A stretch of 38,265 nt of DNA from Streptomyces inhibens (GCF_003389455.1 NZ_QUAC01000478.1:1-38265); one strand, 5' to 3'; numbered from the stretch's first letter, positions 8,210 through 16,927 are shown. Notes: generated from the letters alone by a model not told the origin. Made by a program: numbers and translations.

Positions 8210-8923
8210 ATGCAGGCGACGGGAGTGCGCCCGGGGGCCCGGCCGACGGCCGCGCCGGGGGCCGAACTCAGGGCGGTGCGGGCGGCGTTGTTCACCGCGC
8301 TGTGCACCACCCTGTCGGCGACCTCCCATGTGCTGCTCTCGCGCGCCCCGCTGCCGCCGGTGACGGTCGCCGCGATCTGCGCCGGCATCTTCGCCGCGGC
8401 CTATGCGCTGACCGGCCGGGCGCGTGGCTACGGCGCCTTCGCCGCGCTTCTGGTGCCGCTGGAGCTGGCCGCCGACACCGTCTTCACCGCCGGACAGCAC
8501 ACCTGTTACGGCCGGGCCGGCGGCCCGGTCACCGGCCCGCTGCACTCCGTCGGCGTCGATCTGCTGTGCCGGGGCGGCGAGTTGGGCACCCCGCTGGCGC
8601 GGATGGCCGCCCATCCCTCCGCACCGTTGCCGCCGGCCGTCCCGGCGGCCGCCCCCTGGCTGCTGCTCGCCGCCCATCTCGCGGTCGGCCTGCTCGCCGC
8701 CGGCTGGCTGCACCGCGGGGACGCCGCCCTGGACGCGCTGCTGCGGGCGGCCGCGGCGGCCACGTTCCGTCCGCTGCTGACCGCGGTCACGCTCGTCACG
8801 GCCGCGCTCACCCGGCCCCGCCGGCAGATCCGCCCCCTGCACCCGCTCCCGCCGGCCCGCCCGCTCCCCCTCCTCGTGCACTGCGTACGGCGCCGCGGCC
8901 CGCCCTGCCCGTCCGCCGCCTGA
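8210..8923 (+). CDS. Membrane protein with conserved Cys/His, module copy 2
   Basis: 237 residues from ATG 8210, the likely leaderless start; an upstream in-frame ATG at 8138 falls inside the palindrome. It is a clear paralogue of the protein at 6471. It shares ALFTALCxTLSAxSHVLLS, ALLVPLELAADTVF, GQHTCYGxAGGPVTGPL, GVDLLCxGG, AAHLAxGLLAAGWL and the tail LLVHCVxRRGPPC. The shared cysteines are C32, C99, C120, C225 and C233; C57 is extra. A Pro/Ala-rich amino-terminal extension precedes helix 1. Predicted topology is the same, about five helices with the C99-C120 loop and the tail outside. Divergence between copies is high outside the motifs, so the duplication is old. Function unknown; a partner for the DsbA-like protein is the working idea. 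Confidence 0.82.
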   Translation: MQATGVRPGARPTAAPGAELRAVRAALFTALCTTLSATSHVLLSRAPLPPVTVAAICAGIFAAAYALTGRARGYGAFAALLVPLELAADTVFTAGQHTCYGRAGGPVTGPLHSVGVDLLCRGGELGTPLARMAAHPSAPLPPAVPAAAPWLLLAAHLAVGLLAAGWLHRGDAALDALLRAAAAATFRPLLTAVTLVTAALTRPRRQIRPLHPLPPARPLPLLVHCVRRRGPPCPSAA

Positions 8924-8965
8924 CCAGCCCGTACGAGCCACCACGGACCCCGAGGGGGATCACCC

Positions 8966-9916
8966 ATGAGCAACCGCAACAGCCAGACCAGCAAGACGGC
9001 AGCCCGTGAACGCATCCGCGCCGAGCGCGAACGCCAGAAGAAGAAGGAGAAGCTGCGCCGCCAACTCGTCGTGGCGGGCGTGGTGATCGGCGCACTGGCG
9101 TTGGCCGGCGGCATCGGCTTCGCCGTGATGAAGGCCAACGAGCCGACGGGCTGGGAGGCCGCCAAGGAGGCCGAGCTCGTCGCCCCTGCGCACACCCAGG
9201 GCAAGAACGGCACCGAGATCCTGATAGGTGACAAGAACGCCAAGGAGACCCTGGAGGTCTTCGAGGACGTCCGCTGCCCGGCGTGTGCGGCCTTCGAGCA
9301 GAGCAGCGGCAAGGCCCTGCTCAAGGACATCGAGGACGGCCGGTACAAGGTCCGCTTCACCATGTACACCTTCATCGACGGCATGTCGGGCGGCGAGGGC
9401 TCGAAGAACGCGCTGAGCGCGCTCGGCGCGGCGCTGAACGTCAGCCCGGAGGCGTTCTTGAAGTACAAGGCGGCGCTGTACTCCGCCAAGTACCACCCCG
9501 ACGAGCGCGAGGACCTCTACGCCAAGGACTCCGAGCTGCTCAAGGTCGCCGGCGAGGTGCCCGAGCTGAAGAACAACAAGGCGTTCGCCACGGCGGTCAA
9601 GAAGGGCACCTACGACCGCTGGACGATGGACATGACCGCGCTGTTCGGCCGTAAGGGCGTCAAGGGCACGCCCAACTTCCGGCACGGCGACAAGAAGCTG
9701 GTGATGGCCCCGGTCCCACAGCGGCAGATGACGCAGGCGCAGTACAACCAGCTCGCCGAGGCCAACTTCAAGAAGATGATCGACAAGGAGTTCGGCCCGG
9801 CGAAGGGGACCGCGGGGCAGGGCTCGGGCAAGGACTCGGGCAAGAGCGACAGCAAGGGCGAAGGCGGCGCGAAGGGCATCCGCGAGGGCGAAAAGGACCC
9901 CTCGGGCGCGCACTGA
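8966..9916 (+). CDS. Membrane-anchored DsbA-like thioredoxin, module copy 2
   Basis: 316 residues; ATG 8966 follows GAGGGGG with about 6 bases of spacing. It is the paralogue of the protein at 7236, with the same charged amino terminus (MSNRNSQTSKTAARERIRAE) and one membrane helix at about 34-54. The thioredoxin domain has CPAC (C104, C107) in place of CPGC and a cis-Pro loop GVKGTPNF. The x-x pair of CxxC sets the redox potential, so the two proteins may differ in oxidising strength. A Lys/Gly/Ser-rich tail of about 40 residues is absent from copy 1. The gap to the upstream membrane gene is only 42 bases, which supports co-transcription. A terminator hairpin follows at 9933-9973. Confidence 0.92.
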   Translation: MSNRNSQTSKTAARERIRAERERQKKKEKLRRQLVVAGVVIGALALAGGIGFAVMKANEPTGWEAAKEAELVAPAHTQGKNGTEILIGDKNAKETLEVFEDVRCPACAAFEQSSGKALLKDIEDGRYKVRFTMYTFIDGMSGGEGSKNALSALGAALNVSPEAFLKYKAALYSAKYHPDEREDLYAKDSELLKVAGEVPELKNNKAFATAVKKGTYDRWTMDMTALFGRKGVKGTPNFRHGDKKLVMAPVPQRQMTQAQYNQLAEANFKKMIDKEFGPAKGTAGQGSGKDSGKSDSKGEGGAKGIREGEKDPSGAH

Positions 9917-9932
9917 GTGCCGTAAGGGCAAC

Positions 9933-9973
9933 GGGAGGGCGAATTCTCGGAATTCCCCGGGAACCGCCCTCCC
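9933..9973 (+). terminator. Terminator hairpin after module copy 2
   Basis: GGGAGGGCG (9933-9941) pairs with CGCCCTCCC (9965-9973). The 23-base interior contains GAATTC and GGAATTCC, which can extend the structure. It lies 17 bases past the DsbA-like stop and ends 33 bases before phoD, so it separates the two units. Confidence 0.65.
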
Positions 9974-10006
9974 GAAGCCACTTACCGGCCAGTAAGGTGA
10001 TCGGCC

Positions 10007-11650
10007 GTGACCGATCATGACCAGATCTCGCGCCGCACTGCCGTTACGGCCGTAGCCGCCACCGCCGCACTTCTGCCGTTCGCCGGCGCCGCCACCGCGC
10101 ACGCCCAACAGGCCCCGGACCAGGGCCGGTTCTTCCAGCACGGCGTCGCCTCCGGTGATCCGCTCCCGGACGGCGTCCTGCTGTGGACCCGGGTCACGCC
10201 GACCCCGTCGGCCACCCCGGGCTCCGGCCGCGGACCGGCCACCAAGGTGAGCTGGGAGGTGGCGAGCGACCAGGGCTTCGCCACCGTCGTCACCCGGGGC
10301 ACCGTGACCACCTCGGCGGCCGCCGACCACACCGTCAAGGCGGACGTCCGCGGCCTGCGCCCGGCCACCCCCTACTACTACCGCTTCACCGTCGACGGGC
10401 AGCACTCCCCCGTCGGCCGCACCCGCACCGCACCCGCGCACGACGCCGCGGCCGGCAACGTCCGCTTCGGCGTGGTCTCCTGCGCCAACTGGGAGTCCGG
10501 CTACTTCTCGTCGTACCGGCACCTGGCGGCCCGTACGGACCTGGACGCGGTGCTGCACCTCGGCGACTACCTCTACGAGTACAAGTCCGGCGAATTCCCC
10601 GACTTCACGTACGTCGTCCGCCCGCACTCCCCCGCCCATGAGCTGCTCACGCTCGCCGACTACCGCATCCGGCACGGCGTCCACAAGACCGACCCGGACG
10701 CGCTGGCCATGCACGCCGCCCACCCGGTCATCGCCATCTGGGACGACCACGAGTTCGCCGACAACGCCTGGAAGGGCGGCGCGGTGAACCACACGCCGGG
10801 CACCGAGGGCTCCTGGTCCGCGCGGATGGCCGCCGCGAAGCAGGCGTACTTCGAGTGGATGCCGGTGCGGCCCTCCATCGCCGGCACCACCTACCGCAGG
10901 CTGCGCTTCGGCACCCTCGCCGATCTGCATCTGCTGGATCTGCGCTCGTTCCGCGACGAGCAGGCCAAGCCGGGCAGCGGCGCGGTCGACGACCCGAGCC
11001 GGACGATCACCGGGCGGGCCCAACTGGACTGGCTCAAGGCCGGCCTCACCCGCTCGGACACCGCCTGGCGGCTGGTCGGCACCTCGGTGATGGTCTCGCA
11101 GGTCGCGTTCGGCTCCATACCCGCGCATCTGCTCGGCCCGCTCGCCGAGATCCTCGGCATCCCCAAGGAGGGCCTGGCGGTCAACACCGACCAGTGGGAC
11201 GGCTACACCGACGACCGGCGCGAGCTGCTCGGCCACCTCAGCGACCGCGGTATCGACAACACCGTGTTCCTGACCGGCGACATCCATATGGCCTGGGCCA
11301 ACGATGTACCGCTCCAGGCGGCGACCTACCCCGCCACCCGGCCGGTGGCGACGGAGTTCGTGGTCACCTCCGTCACCTCCGACAATGTGGACGACTTCCT
11401 GCATGTCGCCCCGCACACCATCTCGCTGGCCGGTGTCGCCGCCATCAGGGCCGCCAACCGGCATGTGAAATGGCTGGACATGGACTCGCACGGCTACAGC
11501 GTCCTGGACGTCAACGCCGAGCGTACGCAGATGGACTACTTCGGCATCTCGGACAAGACGGACCCGAACGCCACCAGCAAGCTGCTGCGCTCGTACCGCA
11601 CCCGGTCCGGCAGCCAGCAGGTGGAGCGGGCGGACCAGCCGGTGGGCTGA
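10007..11650 (+). CDS. phoD: PhoD-type alkaline phosphatase, Tat-exported
   Basis: 547 residues from GTG 10007. The amino terminus is a twin-arginine signal (ISRRTAVTAVAATAALLPFAG, Arg-9 and Arg-10) with a likely cleavage after AHA, so the protein is exported folded by the Tat system. A Fn3-like PhoD amino-terminal domain (FFQHGVASGDPLPDGVLLWTR) comes first. The catalytic domain has metal-binding motifs VVSCANWESGYF, LHLGDYLYEY, WDDHEFADN and LTGDIHMAW. The family hydrolyses phosphomonoesters or diesters using Ca and Fe. AAGG about 9 bases upstream may be a weak ribosome site; the overlapping TAAGGT (9993-9998) sits 8 bases before GTG and could instead be a leaderless -10. I could not find a PHO box (GTTCACC repeats), although Streptomyces phoD genes are usually PhoP-controlled. 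Confidence 0.93.
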   Translation: MTDHDQISRRTAVTAVAATAALLPFAGAATAHAQQAPDQGRFFQHGVASGDPLPDGVLLWTRVTPTPSATPGSGRGPATKVSWEVASDQGFATVVTRGTVTTSAAADHTVKADVRGLRPATPYYYRFTVDGQHSPVGRTRTAPAHDAAAGNVRFGVVSCANWESGYFSSYRHLAARTDLDAVLHLGDYLYEYKSGEFPDFTYVVRPHSPAHELLTLADYRIRHGVHKTDPDALAMHAAHPVIAIWDDHEFADNAWKGGAVNHTPGTEGSWSARMAAAKQAYFEWMPVRPSIAGTTYRRLRFGTLADLHLLDLRSFRDEQAKPGSGAVDDPSRTITGRAQLDWLKAGLTRSDTAWRLVGTSVMVSQVAFGSIPAHLLGPLAEILGIPKEGLAVNTDQWDGYTDDRRELLGHLSDRGIDNTVFLTGDIHMAWANDVPLQAATYPATRPVATEFVVTSVTSDNVDDFLHVAPHTISLAGVAAIRAANRHVKWLDMDSHGYSVLDVNAERTQMDYFGISDKTDPNATSKLLRSYRTRSGSQQVERADQPVG

Positions 11651-11705
11651 CACCCACCGGCCTCACCGGCCGCACCGGCACCGACAGCCCCGCCTGCCCG
11701 CGGTG

Positions 11706-12311
11706 CTACAGCTCGGCGAGGAACCCCAGCGCCACCTTCCAGGCGCTCTCCGCCGCCTGTTCGTCGTAGTCCGGCAGATCGGGGTCGGTGAACAGATGGC
11801 CGGCGCCGGCGTAGCGGAAGACCTCTACGTCCGCGCCGGCTCTGCGCATCTGCAGATACCAGGCGTTCAGCCAGTCGTGCGGCTCGTACGGGTCCGGGTC
11901 GGCGACATGCAGCTGCACCGGCAGCTCGTCGGCGACGGTGCCCTCCGCGATGTCGGAGGTGCCGTGCAGCAGAAGCAGTCCGCGGGTCTTCTCGTCGCCC
12001 AGTGCGAGGTTCTGGGCGACCGAGCCGCCGAAGGAGAAACCGGCGTAGACCAGACCGCGGTCGGAGTACGGCGCGACGGCCGTGATGGCGCGCTTGAGCA
12101 GCTCCTCCTTGCCGATCTCGTCCTTGATCACGATGCCGTCCGGCACCGATTCGGCGGTCCGGCCGTCGAACAGATCGGGGACGATCACCTCGTGTCCCGC
12201 GGCGCGCAGCCGGTCCGCGGCGGCGTGCACCGCGGGGCGCAGCCCGCACACCGAATGGAACAGGGCAATCGTCAAAGGCCCGCTGGCCGCGGGCTCGGTG
12301 GAGGCCGGCAC
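11706..12311 (-). CDS. Dienelactone hydrolase family protein
   Basis: 201 residues from GTG 12311, chosen because AGGGAAG lies 7 bases upstream; an ATG at 12356 gives 15 more residues but has no clear binding site. The alpha/beta-hydrolase motifs are FHSVCGLRP (oxyanion loop), a nucleophile elbow GFSFGGS, and a late His in GAGHLF. Classical dienelactone hydrolase has Cys in the elbow; here it is Ser, as in many family members of unknown substrate. It is cytoplasmic, with no signal peptide. It converges on phoD and is divergent from the mechanosensitive channel gene (106-base gap). The substrate cannot be inferred. Confidence 0.85.
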   Translation of the reverse strand: MPASTEPAASGPLTIALFHSVCGLRPAVHAAADRLRAAGHEVIVPDLFDGRTAESVPDGIVIKDEIGKEELLKRAITAVAPYSDRGLVYAGFSFGGSVAQNLALGDEKTRGLLLLHGTSDIAEGTVADELPVQLHVADPDPYEPHDWLNAWYLQMRRAGADVEVFRYAGAGHLFTDPDLPDYDEQAAESAWKVALGFLAEL

Positions 12312-12416
12312 TGCATCACTTCCCTGGGTCGGATCGTTCTGGCCCCATCGTGCCATTTACGGGCGAGGGGACCGGGTAGCAGCACACCACGGCGTATCTC
12401 ACCCGAGGAGGAATCC

Positions 12417-13508
12417 GTGTCCCTGGAGGACGTGCTGCGTCCCGTCGTCGTGGTCGGCGGCTCGCTCGTCATCACACTCGTCCTGGTCTGGCTCGCCGAC
12501 CGCGCACTGTGCCGGATCGATGCCGCCCACCCGGAGACCCCGCTGTGGGGGCTGCTGCGCCGCTGCCGGATACCGCTGCAAGTGGCGCTCTGCGCGGCCC
12601 TGTTGCGCGGCTCGTACGACGAGACCGGGCTGAAGATCGTCGAGGAGCACGCGGACGGGATCGGCCGGGCGCTGAGCCTGGTCCTGATAGCGGCCACCGC
12701 CTGGCTGGTCGTACGGGCCGCGGCGGCGATCGTCGAGTCGTCGTACTCGCGCTATGCGGCGGGCGCCCGGGACGCGGCGCGGGTGCGGCGGGTGCGGACC
12801 CAGGTGACGCTGATCCAGCGGGTGGTGACGGCCGTGGTGATCGTCGTCGCGGCCGCCTCGATGCTGCTGACGTTCCCCGCGATGCGGGCGGTCGGCACGT
12901 CCATGCTGGCGTCGGCCGGGCTGCTGGGCATCGTCGCCGGTATCGCCGCCCAGTCCACCCTCGGCAACCTCTTCGCGGGGCTGCAGATCGCCTTCGGCGA
13001 CATGGTGCGGATCGGGGACACGGTCGTCGTGGACGGCGAGTGGGGCACCGTCGAGGAGATCACCCTGACGTTTCTGACCGTACGGACCTGGGACGAGCGC
13101 CGGATCACCATGCCGGTGTCGTACTTCACTGGCAAGCCGTTCGAGAACTGGTCGCGCGGCGGCTCGCAGATGACCGGCACCGTCCTCTTCCACCTCGACC
13201 ACAGCGCGCCGGTGGAGAAGATGCGCCAGCGCCTGCACGAGATCCTCCAGGAGTGCCCGGACTGGGACGGCCGGTCCTGGAGCCTGGTGGTCACCGACAC
13301 CACCGCGTCCACGATCGTGGTGCGTGCCCTGGTCACCGCCCGCGACGCGGACACCATATGGACGGTGCGCTGCGAGGTCCGCGAGCGGATGATCGAGTGG
13401 CTGCGGACCGAGCATGCCTACGCGCTGCCGCGGATCAGCACCGCGCCGGCACACCTGGAGCTGGACCACGACGCCGTCGGCCGGGGCGAGGACCGTCCGC
13501 GGCGCTGA
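12417..13508 (+). CDS. MscS family mechanosensitive ion channel
   Basis: 363 residues from GTG 12417, with GAGGAGG about 6 bases upstream. Hydrophobic segments lie near 8-28, 48-62, 82-104 and 135-155. The pore-lining helix follows (TSMLASAGLLGIVAGIAAQS), then the MscS beta domain (LGNLFAGLQIAFGDMVRIGD, VEEITLTFLTVRTWDERR, MPVSYFTGKPFENWSR). The end is a cytoplasmic alpha/beta domain and a charged tail. The family opens on membrane tension and releases osmolytes on hypo-osmotic shock. It is larger than E. coli MscS (286 aa), with extra amino-terminal helices. It converges with the antiporter gene 21 bases downstream. Confidence 0.92.
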   Translation: MSLEDVLRPVVVVGGSLVITLVLVWLADRALCRIDAAHPETPLWGLLRRCRIPLQVALCAALLRGSYDETGLKIVEEHADGIGRALSLVLIAATAWLVVRAAAAIVESSYSRYAAGARDAARVRRVRTQVTLIQRVVTAVVIVVAAASMLLTFPAMRAVGTSMLASAGLLGIVAGIAAQSTLGNLFAGLQIAFGDMVRIGDTVVVDGEWGTVEEITLTFLTVRTWDERRITMPVSYFTGKPFENWSRGGSQMTGTVLFHLDHSAPVEKMRQRLHEILQECPDWDGRSWSLVVTDTTASTIVVRALVTARDADTIWTVRCEVRERMIEWLRTEHAYALPRISTAPAHLELDHDAVGRGEDRPRR

Positions 13509-13529
13509 GCCCCCGTCAGAGCGGGCCCG

Positions 13530-15122
13530 TCACGGCACGGGGCGCAGGCTCCGCATGTCCAGGTGCCGCAGCACCCGGTCCACGACCTCCGGGTCCGCGC
13601 CCGGCTCGCTGCGCGCGGCCAGCACCTCGTGCCGGGCGGCCGAGAGCATCTCGTTCTGGATGCGCTGCACCTTCTTCAGCCGGCTGATGCGCTTCTCGAA
13701 CAGCTCGCGCCGCTCTTCGTCGACGATGTCCGGCGCGATACGGGCGCCGACGTCGTACGCCCGGCGCGCCAGCTGGTCCCTGACCTCCTCGGGCAGCTCC
13801 TCGACCTCCATGATCTCCTTCAGCCGCCGCTTGGACGCCTTGATCACCCGGATCGCCAGCTCCCGCTCCAGCGCGTCCACGGCATCGGTGTCGGCCCGCA
13901 CCCGGAGCTTGCGTACGAGCCAGGGCAGGGTGAGGCCCTGGACGAGGAGGGTGGCGAGCACCACCGAGAAGGCGATGAAGAGGATCTCGTCACGGGCCGG
14001 GAAGGCGCTGCCGTCGATGCCGTACGGGATGGCCAGCGCCAGCGCCACCGAGGCCACCCCGCGCATCCCCGACCACCACATGATGAGCGTCTCGCGCCAG
14101 CTCATCGGGATGTCCTCGTCGTAGTCGCGGCGCTTGTGCATCCGCTTGGCCAGCCAGGCGGCGGGCAGCAGCCAGACCAGGCGGACGGCGACGACGACCC
14201 CGGTGACCGCGGCGCCGGCGCCGAGCAGCTCGCCCCAGCGGCCGGACGCGGCCCCGAGGATGGAGTGCAGTTCCAGGCCGATCAGCCCGAAGGCGACGCC
14301 GGTGACTAGGGTGTCGATGACTTCCCAGAAGGTGTATCCGGCGAGCCGGCCCAGCACATCGTCCGCATCGACCGCGTACTCGGCGAGGAACAGCCCGGTG
14401 GTGAGCACCGCGAGCACCCCGGACCCGTGGAACTCCTCGGCCAGGACGTACGCGATGAACGGCACCATCAGCGTCAGACCGATCTGCAGCGTCGGGTCGC
14501 CGAGCAGCCCCATCACCTTGTTGGCGACCCAGCCGAGCAGCAGGCCGACCACCATGGCGACCGCGGCGGACAGCACCAGCGAGCCGAGCGCGACGGGCAC
14601 CGAGAAGGTCCCGCTGACCATCGCGGCGAGCGCGACGTGGTAGAGCACGATCGCGGTGACGTCGTTGAAGAGCCCCTCGCCCTCCAGGATCGAGACCAGC
14701 CGGCGGGGCAGCCCGAGCTTGCCGGCGACGGCGGTCGCGGCGACCGGGTCGGGCGGTGCCACCAGCGCACCGAGCACCACCGCCGCGGCCAGCGGCATAC
14801 CGGGCACCACCGCCTGAGCGACGGCGGCGACGACGGCGGTGGTGGCGAAGACCAGCGCGACGGCGAGCAGGAAGATCGGCCGGACGTTGGCCGCGAACTG
14901 CCGCCAGGAGGTGCGCTGCACGGCCGCGTAGAGCAGCGGCGGCAGCACCACCGGCAGGATGTACTCGGGCGGGATCTCGACATTGGGCACGAACGGCACC
15001 AGCGCCAGGACACCACCGGCGAGGGTCATCAGCACCGGAGACGGCAGCCCCAGCCGGTCGCCGACCGGAACCATGATCACGGCTCCGAGCAGAAGGACGA
15101 ACATCAGAGCCAGCTGATCCAC
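13530..15122 (-). CDS. CPA1-type Na+/H+ antiporter
   Basis: 530 residues. The start is taken as GTG 15122 (MDQLALMFVLLL), with GGAG 10 bases upstream; the frame extends to 15230 but without membrane-protein character. About 12 membrane helices cover residues 1-400. Family motifs are APPDPVAATAV (about 122-132) and EGEGLFNDVTAIVLY (147-161), whose Asn-Asp pair marks the ion-binding site of NhaP/NHE exchangers. A hydrophilic, charged carboxyl domain of about 110 residues (VIKASKRRLKEIMEVEEL) is probably regulatory and cytoplasmic. Expected role: Na+ or K+ extrusion in exchange for protons. No operon partner; rluD ends 162 bases upstream. Confidence 0.9.
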   Translation of the reverse strand: MDQLALMFVLLLGAVIMVPVGDRLGLPSPVLMTLAGGVLALVPFVPNVEIPPEYILPVVLPPLLYAAVQRTSWRQFAANVRPIFLLAVALVFATTAVVAAVAQAVVPGMPLAAAVVLGALVAPPDPVAATAVAGKLGLPRRLVSILEGEGLFNDVTAIVLYHVALAAMVSGTFSVPVALGSLVLSAAVAMVVGLLLGWVANKVMGLLGDPTLQIGLTLMVPFIAYVLAEEFHGSGVLAVLTTGLFLAEYAVDADDVLGRLAGYTFWEVIDTLVTGVAFGLIGLELHSILGAASGRWGELLGAGAAVTGVVVAVRLVWLLPAAWLAKRMHKRRDYDEDIPMSWRETLIMWWSGMRGVASVALALAIPYGIDGSAFPARDEILFIAFSVVLATLLVQGLTLPWLVRKLRVRADTDAVDALERELAIRVIKASKRRLKEIMEVEELPEEVRDQLARRAYDVGARIAPDIVDEERRELFEKRISRLKKVQRIQNEMLSAARHEVLAARSEPGADPEVVDRVLRHLDMRSLRPVP

Positions 15123-15284
15123 GGTGGCTACGCTCCGGGGTGGGATTCGAGCACTGTGCCCCAAGCGTGCCATGGCGACCGCGGTTGGCCGCCGTGTCGG
15201 CGTCCGTAGCGTTTCAGCACCTCCGCGCACGCCCGCCCGGCCGGCGTCCGCGGTACGTCAGGAGGCCGACGGCCGCCCGCCGGA

Positions 15285-16226
15285 TCAGCCGCTCGCGTCC
15301 CGGACGGTGTCCAGGGCGTGCTGCAGATCGTCCGGGTAGGCGCTCTCGAACTCGACCCAGCGCCCGTCGGAGGGGTGCTCGAAGCCCAGCCGGACCGCGT
15401 GCAGCCACTGCCGGCCGACGCCGAGCCGCTTGGCGAGGGTGGGGTCCGCGCCGTACGTCAGGTCGCCGACGCAGGGGTGGCGGTGCGCGGCCATGTGCAC
15501 CCGGATCTGGTGGGTGCGGCCGGTCTCCAGCTTGATGTCGAGCAGGCTGGCCGCACGGAACGCCTCGATGAGGTCGTAGTGCGTGACGGACGGCTTGCCC
15601 TCGGCGGTGACCGCCCACTTGTAGTCGTGCTGCGGGTGCCGGCCGATGGGGGCGTCGATGGTGCCGCTCATCGGGTCCGGGTGGCCCTGGACCAGGGCGT
15701 GGTAGCGCTTGTCGACCGTACGCTCGCGGAACTGCTGCTTGAGCAGGGTGTAGGCGCGCTCGGACTTGGCGACCGCCATCAGGCCCGAGGTGCCGACGTC
15801 GAGGCGGTGCACGATGCCCTGGCGCTCGGCGGCACCGGAGGTGGAGATGCGGTAGCCGGCCGCGGCCAGACCGCCGATGACGGTGGTTCCGCTCCAGCCG
15901 GGGCTCGGGTGCGCGGCGACCCCGACCGGCTTGACGATCACGACGATGTCGTCGTCGTCATGCACGATCTCCATGCCCTCGACGGGCTCGGCGACGATCT
16001 CCACGGGCGGCGCGGCCTGCGGCATCTCGACTTCCAGCCAGGCGCCGCCGCGCACCCGCTCGGACTTCATCACCTCGGATCCGTCGACCCGGACCTTTCC
16101 GGCGGCGGCCAGCTCGGCCGCCTTCGTACGGGAGAAGCCGAACATCCGGGCCAGCGCGGCGTCGACGCGCTCGCCCTCCAGGCCGTCCGGTACGGGCAGG
16201 GTGCGGATCTCGGGAATGGTGCTCAC
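15285..16226 (-). CDS. rluD: RluD-type 23S rRNA pseudouridine synthase
   Basis: 313 residues from GTG 16226. An S4 RNA-binding domain spans about 15-70 (RVDAALARMFGFSRTKAAELAAAGKV is its first half, split here only by description). The pseudouridine synthase domain has the catalytic Asp-143 in HRLDVGTSGLM, plus KPVGVAAHPSPG and ETGRTHQIRVH. RluD isomerises uridines in helix 69 of 23S rRNA; the exact sites in this organism are inferred. It follows lspA on the same strand with a 68-base gap, the conserved order lspA-rluD seen in many bacteria, and is probably co-transcribed with it. Confidence 0.95.
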   Translation of the reverse strand: MSTIPEIRTLPVPDGLEGERVDAALARMFGFSRTKAAELAAAGKVRVDGSEVMKSERVRGGAWLEVEMPQAAPPVEIVAEPVEGMEIVHDDDDIVVIVKPVGVAAHPSPGWSGTTVIGGLAAAGYRISTSGAAERQGIVHRLDVGTSGLMAVAKSERAYTLLKQQFRERTVDKRYHALVQGHPDPMSGTIDAPIGRHPQHDYKWAVTAEGKPSVTHYDLIEAFRAASLLDIKLETGRTHQIRVHMAAHRHPCVGDLTYGADPTLAKRLGVGRQWLHAVRLGFEHPSDGRWVEFESAYPDDLQHALDTVRDASG

Positions 16227-16294
16227 CCCACGAGTATGGCAGTTACGCCATGGTGTCCCGCCCGGCGGCCGGGGCCGGGGAGCCCGACGGCCCG

Positions 16295-16897
16295 TCAGTC
16301 CTTGTGGAGCGTGCCGTCGGGGTCGAGTCCCCGGAAGGAAAGGATCACGATCAGGATGCCGCCGCAGACGATCGCGGAGTCGGCGAGGTTGAAGACCGCG
16401 AAGTGCGCGGGGGCGATGAAGTCGACCACCGCGCCCTCGAAGACGCCCGGCGAGCGGAAGATCCGGTCGGTGAGGTTGCCGAAGGCGCCGCCGAGCAGCA
16501 GCCCGAGCGCGAGGGCCCAGGGCAGGCTGTAGAGCTTGCGGGCGATCCGGGCGATCACCACGATCACGGTCGCCGCGATGATCGTGAGGAAGATCGTCAG
16601 CGCCTCGCCGATGCTGAATGCCGCACCGCGGTTACGGATCACCTCGAACTGCAGCAGGGTCCCGATCACCTCGACGGGCGCATGGTGCTCCAGTTTGGCG
16701 ACCACGAGAAGCTTGCTGCCCAGGTCGAGCAGGTAGACCAGGAGCGCGACCAGCAGCAGCGCGCCGATCCGCCGCTTGCCGCGGCCGGCGCTCTGCTCCG
16801 GCTCCGCCGTTCCTGCCGCTTCGGCTCCCGGTGTGGAATCCGCTCCGGAACCCGGCTCGGGTTCCGGCGTACCGGTGATGCGTTCCGCCTCTGCCAC
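16295..16897 (-). CDS. lspA: Lipoprotein signal peptidase (LspA)
   Basis: 200 residues from GTG 16897; GAGGG lies about 9 bases upstream. This aspartic signal peptidase II cleaves the signal peptide of diacylglyceryl-modified prolipoproteins in the membrane. Four helices follow a hydrophilic amino-terminal extension of about 40 residues that is Glu/Pro/Gly/Ala rich, longer than the E. coli enzyme (164 aa). Conserved boxes are NRGAAFSIG, GNLTDRIFR with Asp-144, VVDFI, and FNLADSAI with Asp-173. The two Asp residues form the catalytic dyad. It lies between the DksA-like gene and rluD on the same strand. Confidence 0.97.
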   Translation of the reverse strand: MAEAERITGTPEPEPGSGADSTPGAEAAGTAEPEQSAGRGKRRIGALLLVALLVYLLDLGSKLLVVAKLEHHAPVEVIGTLLQFEVIRNRGAAFSIGEALTIFLTIIAATVIVVIARIARKLYSLPWALALGLLLGGAFGNLTDRIFRSPGVFEGAVVDFIAPAHFAVFNLADSAIVCGGILIVILSFRGLDPDGTLHKD

Positions 16898-16927
16898 GTG
16901 TGAGTCCCTCAGCCCGTCGTGTCCGCG

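Noticed and set aside
9974..10006. PHO box upstream of phoD
   Set aside because: No GTTCACC-like direct repeats are visible, although control by PhoP would be expected for this gene.
8960..11653. An 897-codon minus-strand open frame across the second DsbA-like gene and phoD
   Set aside because: It covers two well-supported plus-strand genes with ribosome sites and conserved motifs; it is a composition shadow.
15123..15284. Possible extra gene between rluD and the antiporter gene
   Set aside because: Only the upstream extension of the antiporter frame is open; no start with a ribosome site and no conserved sequence.
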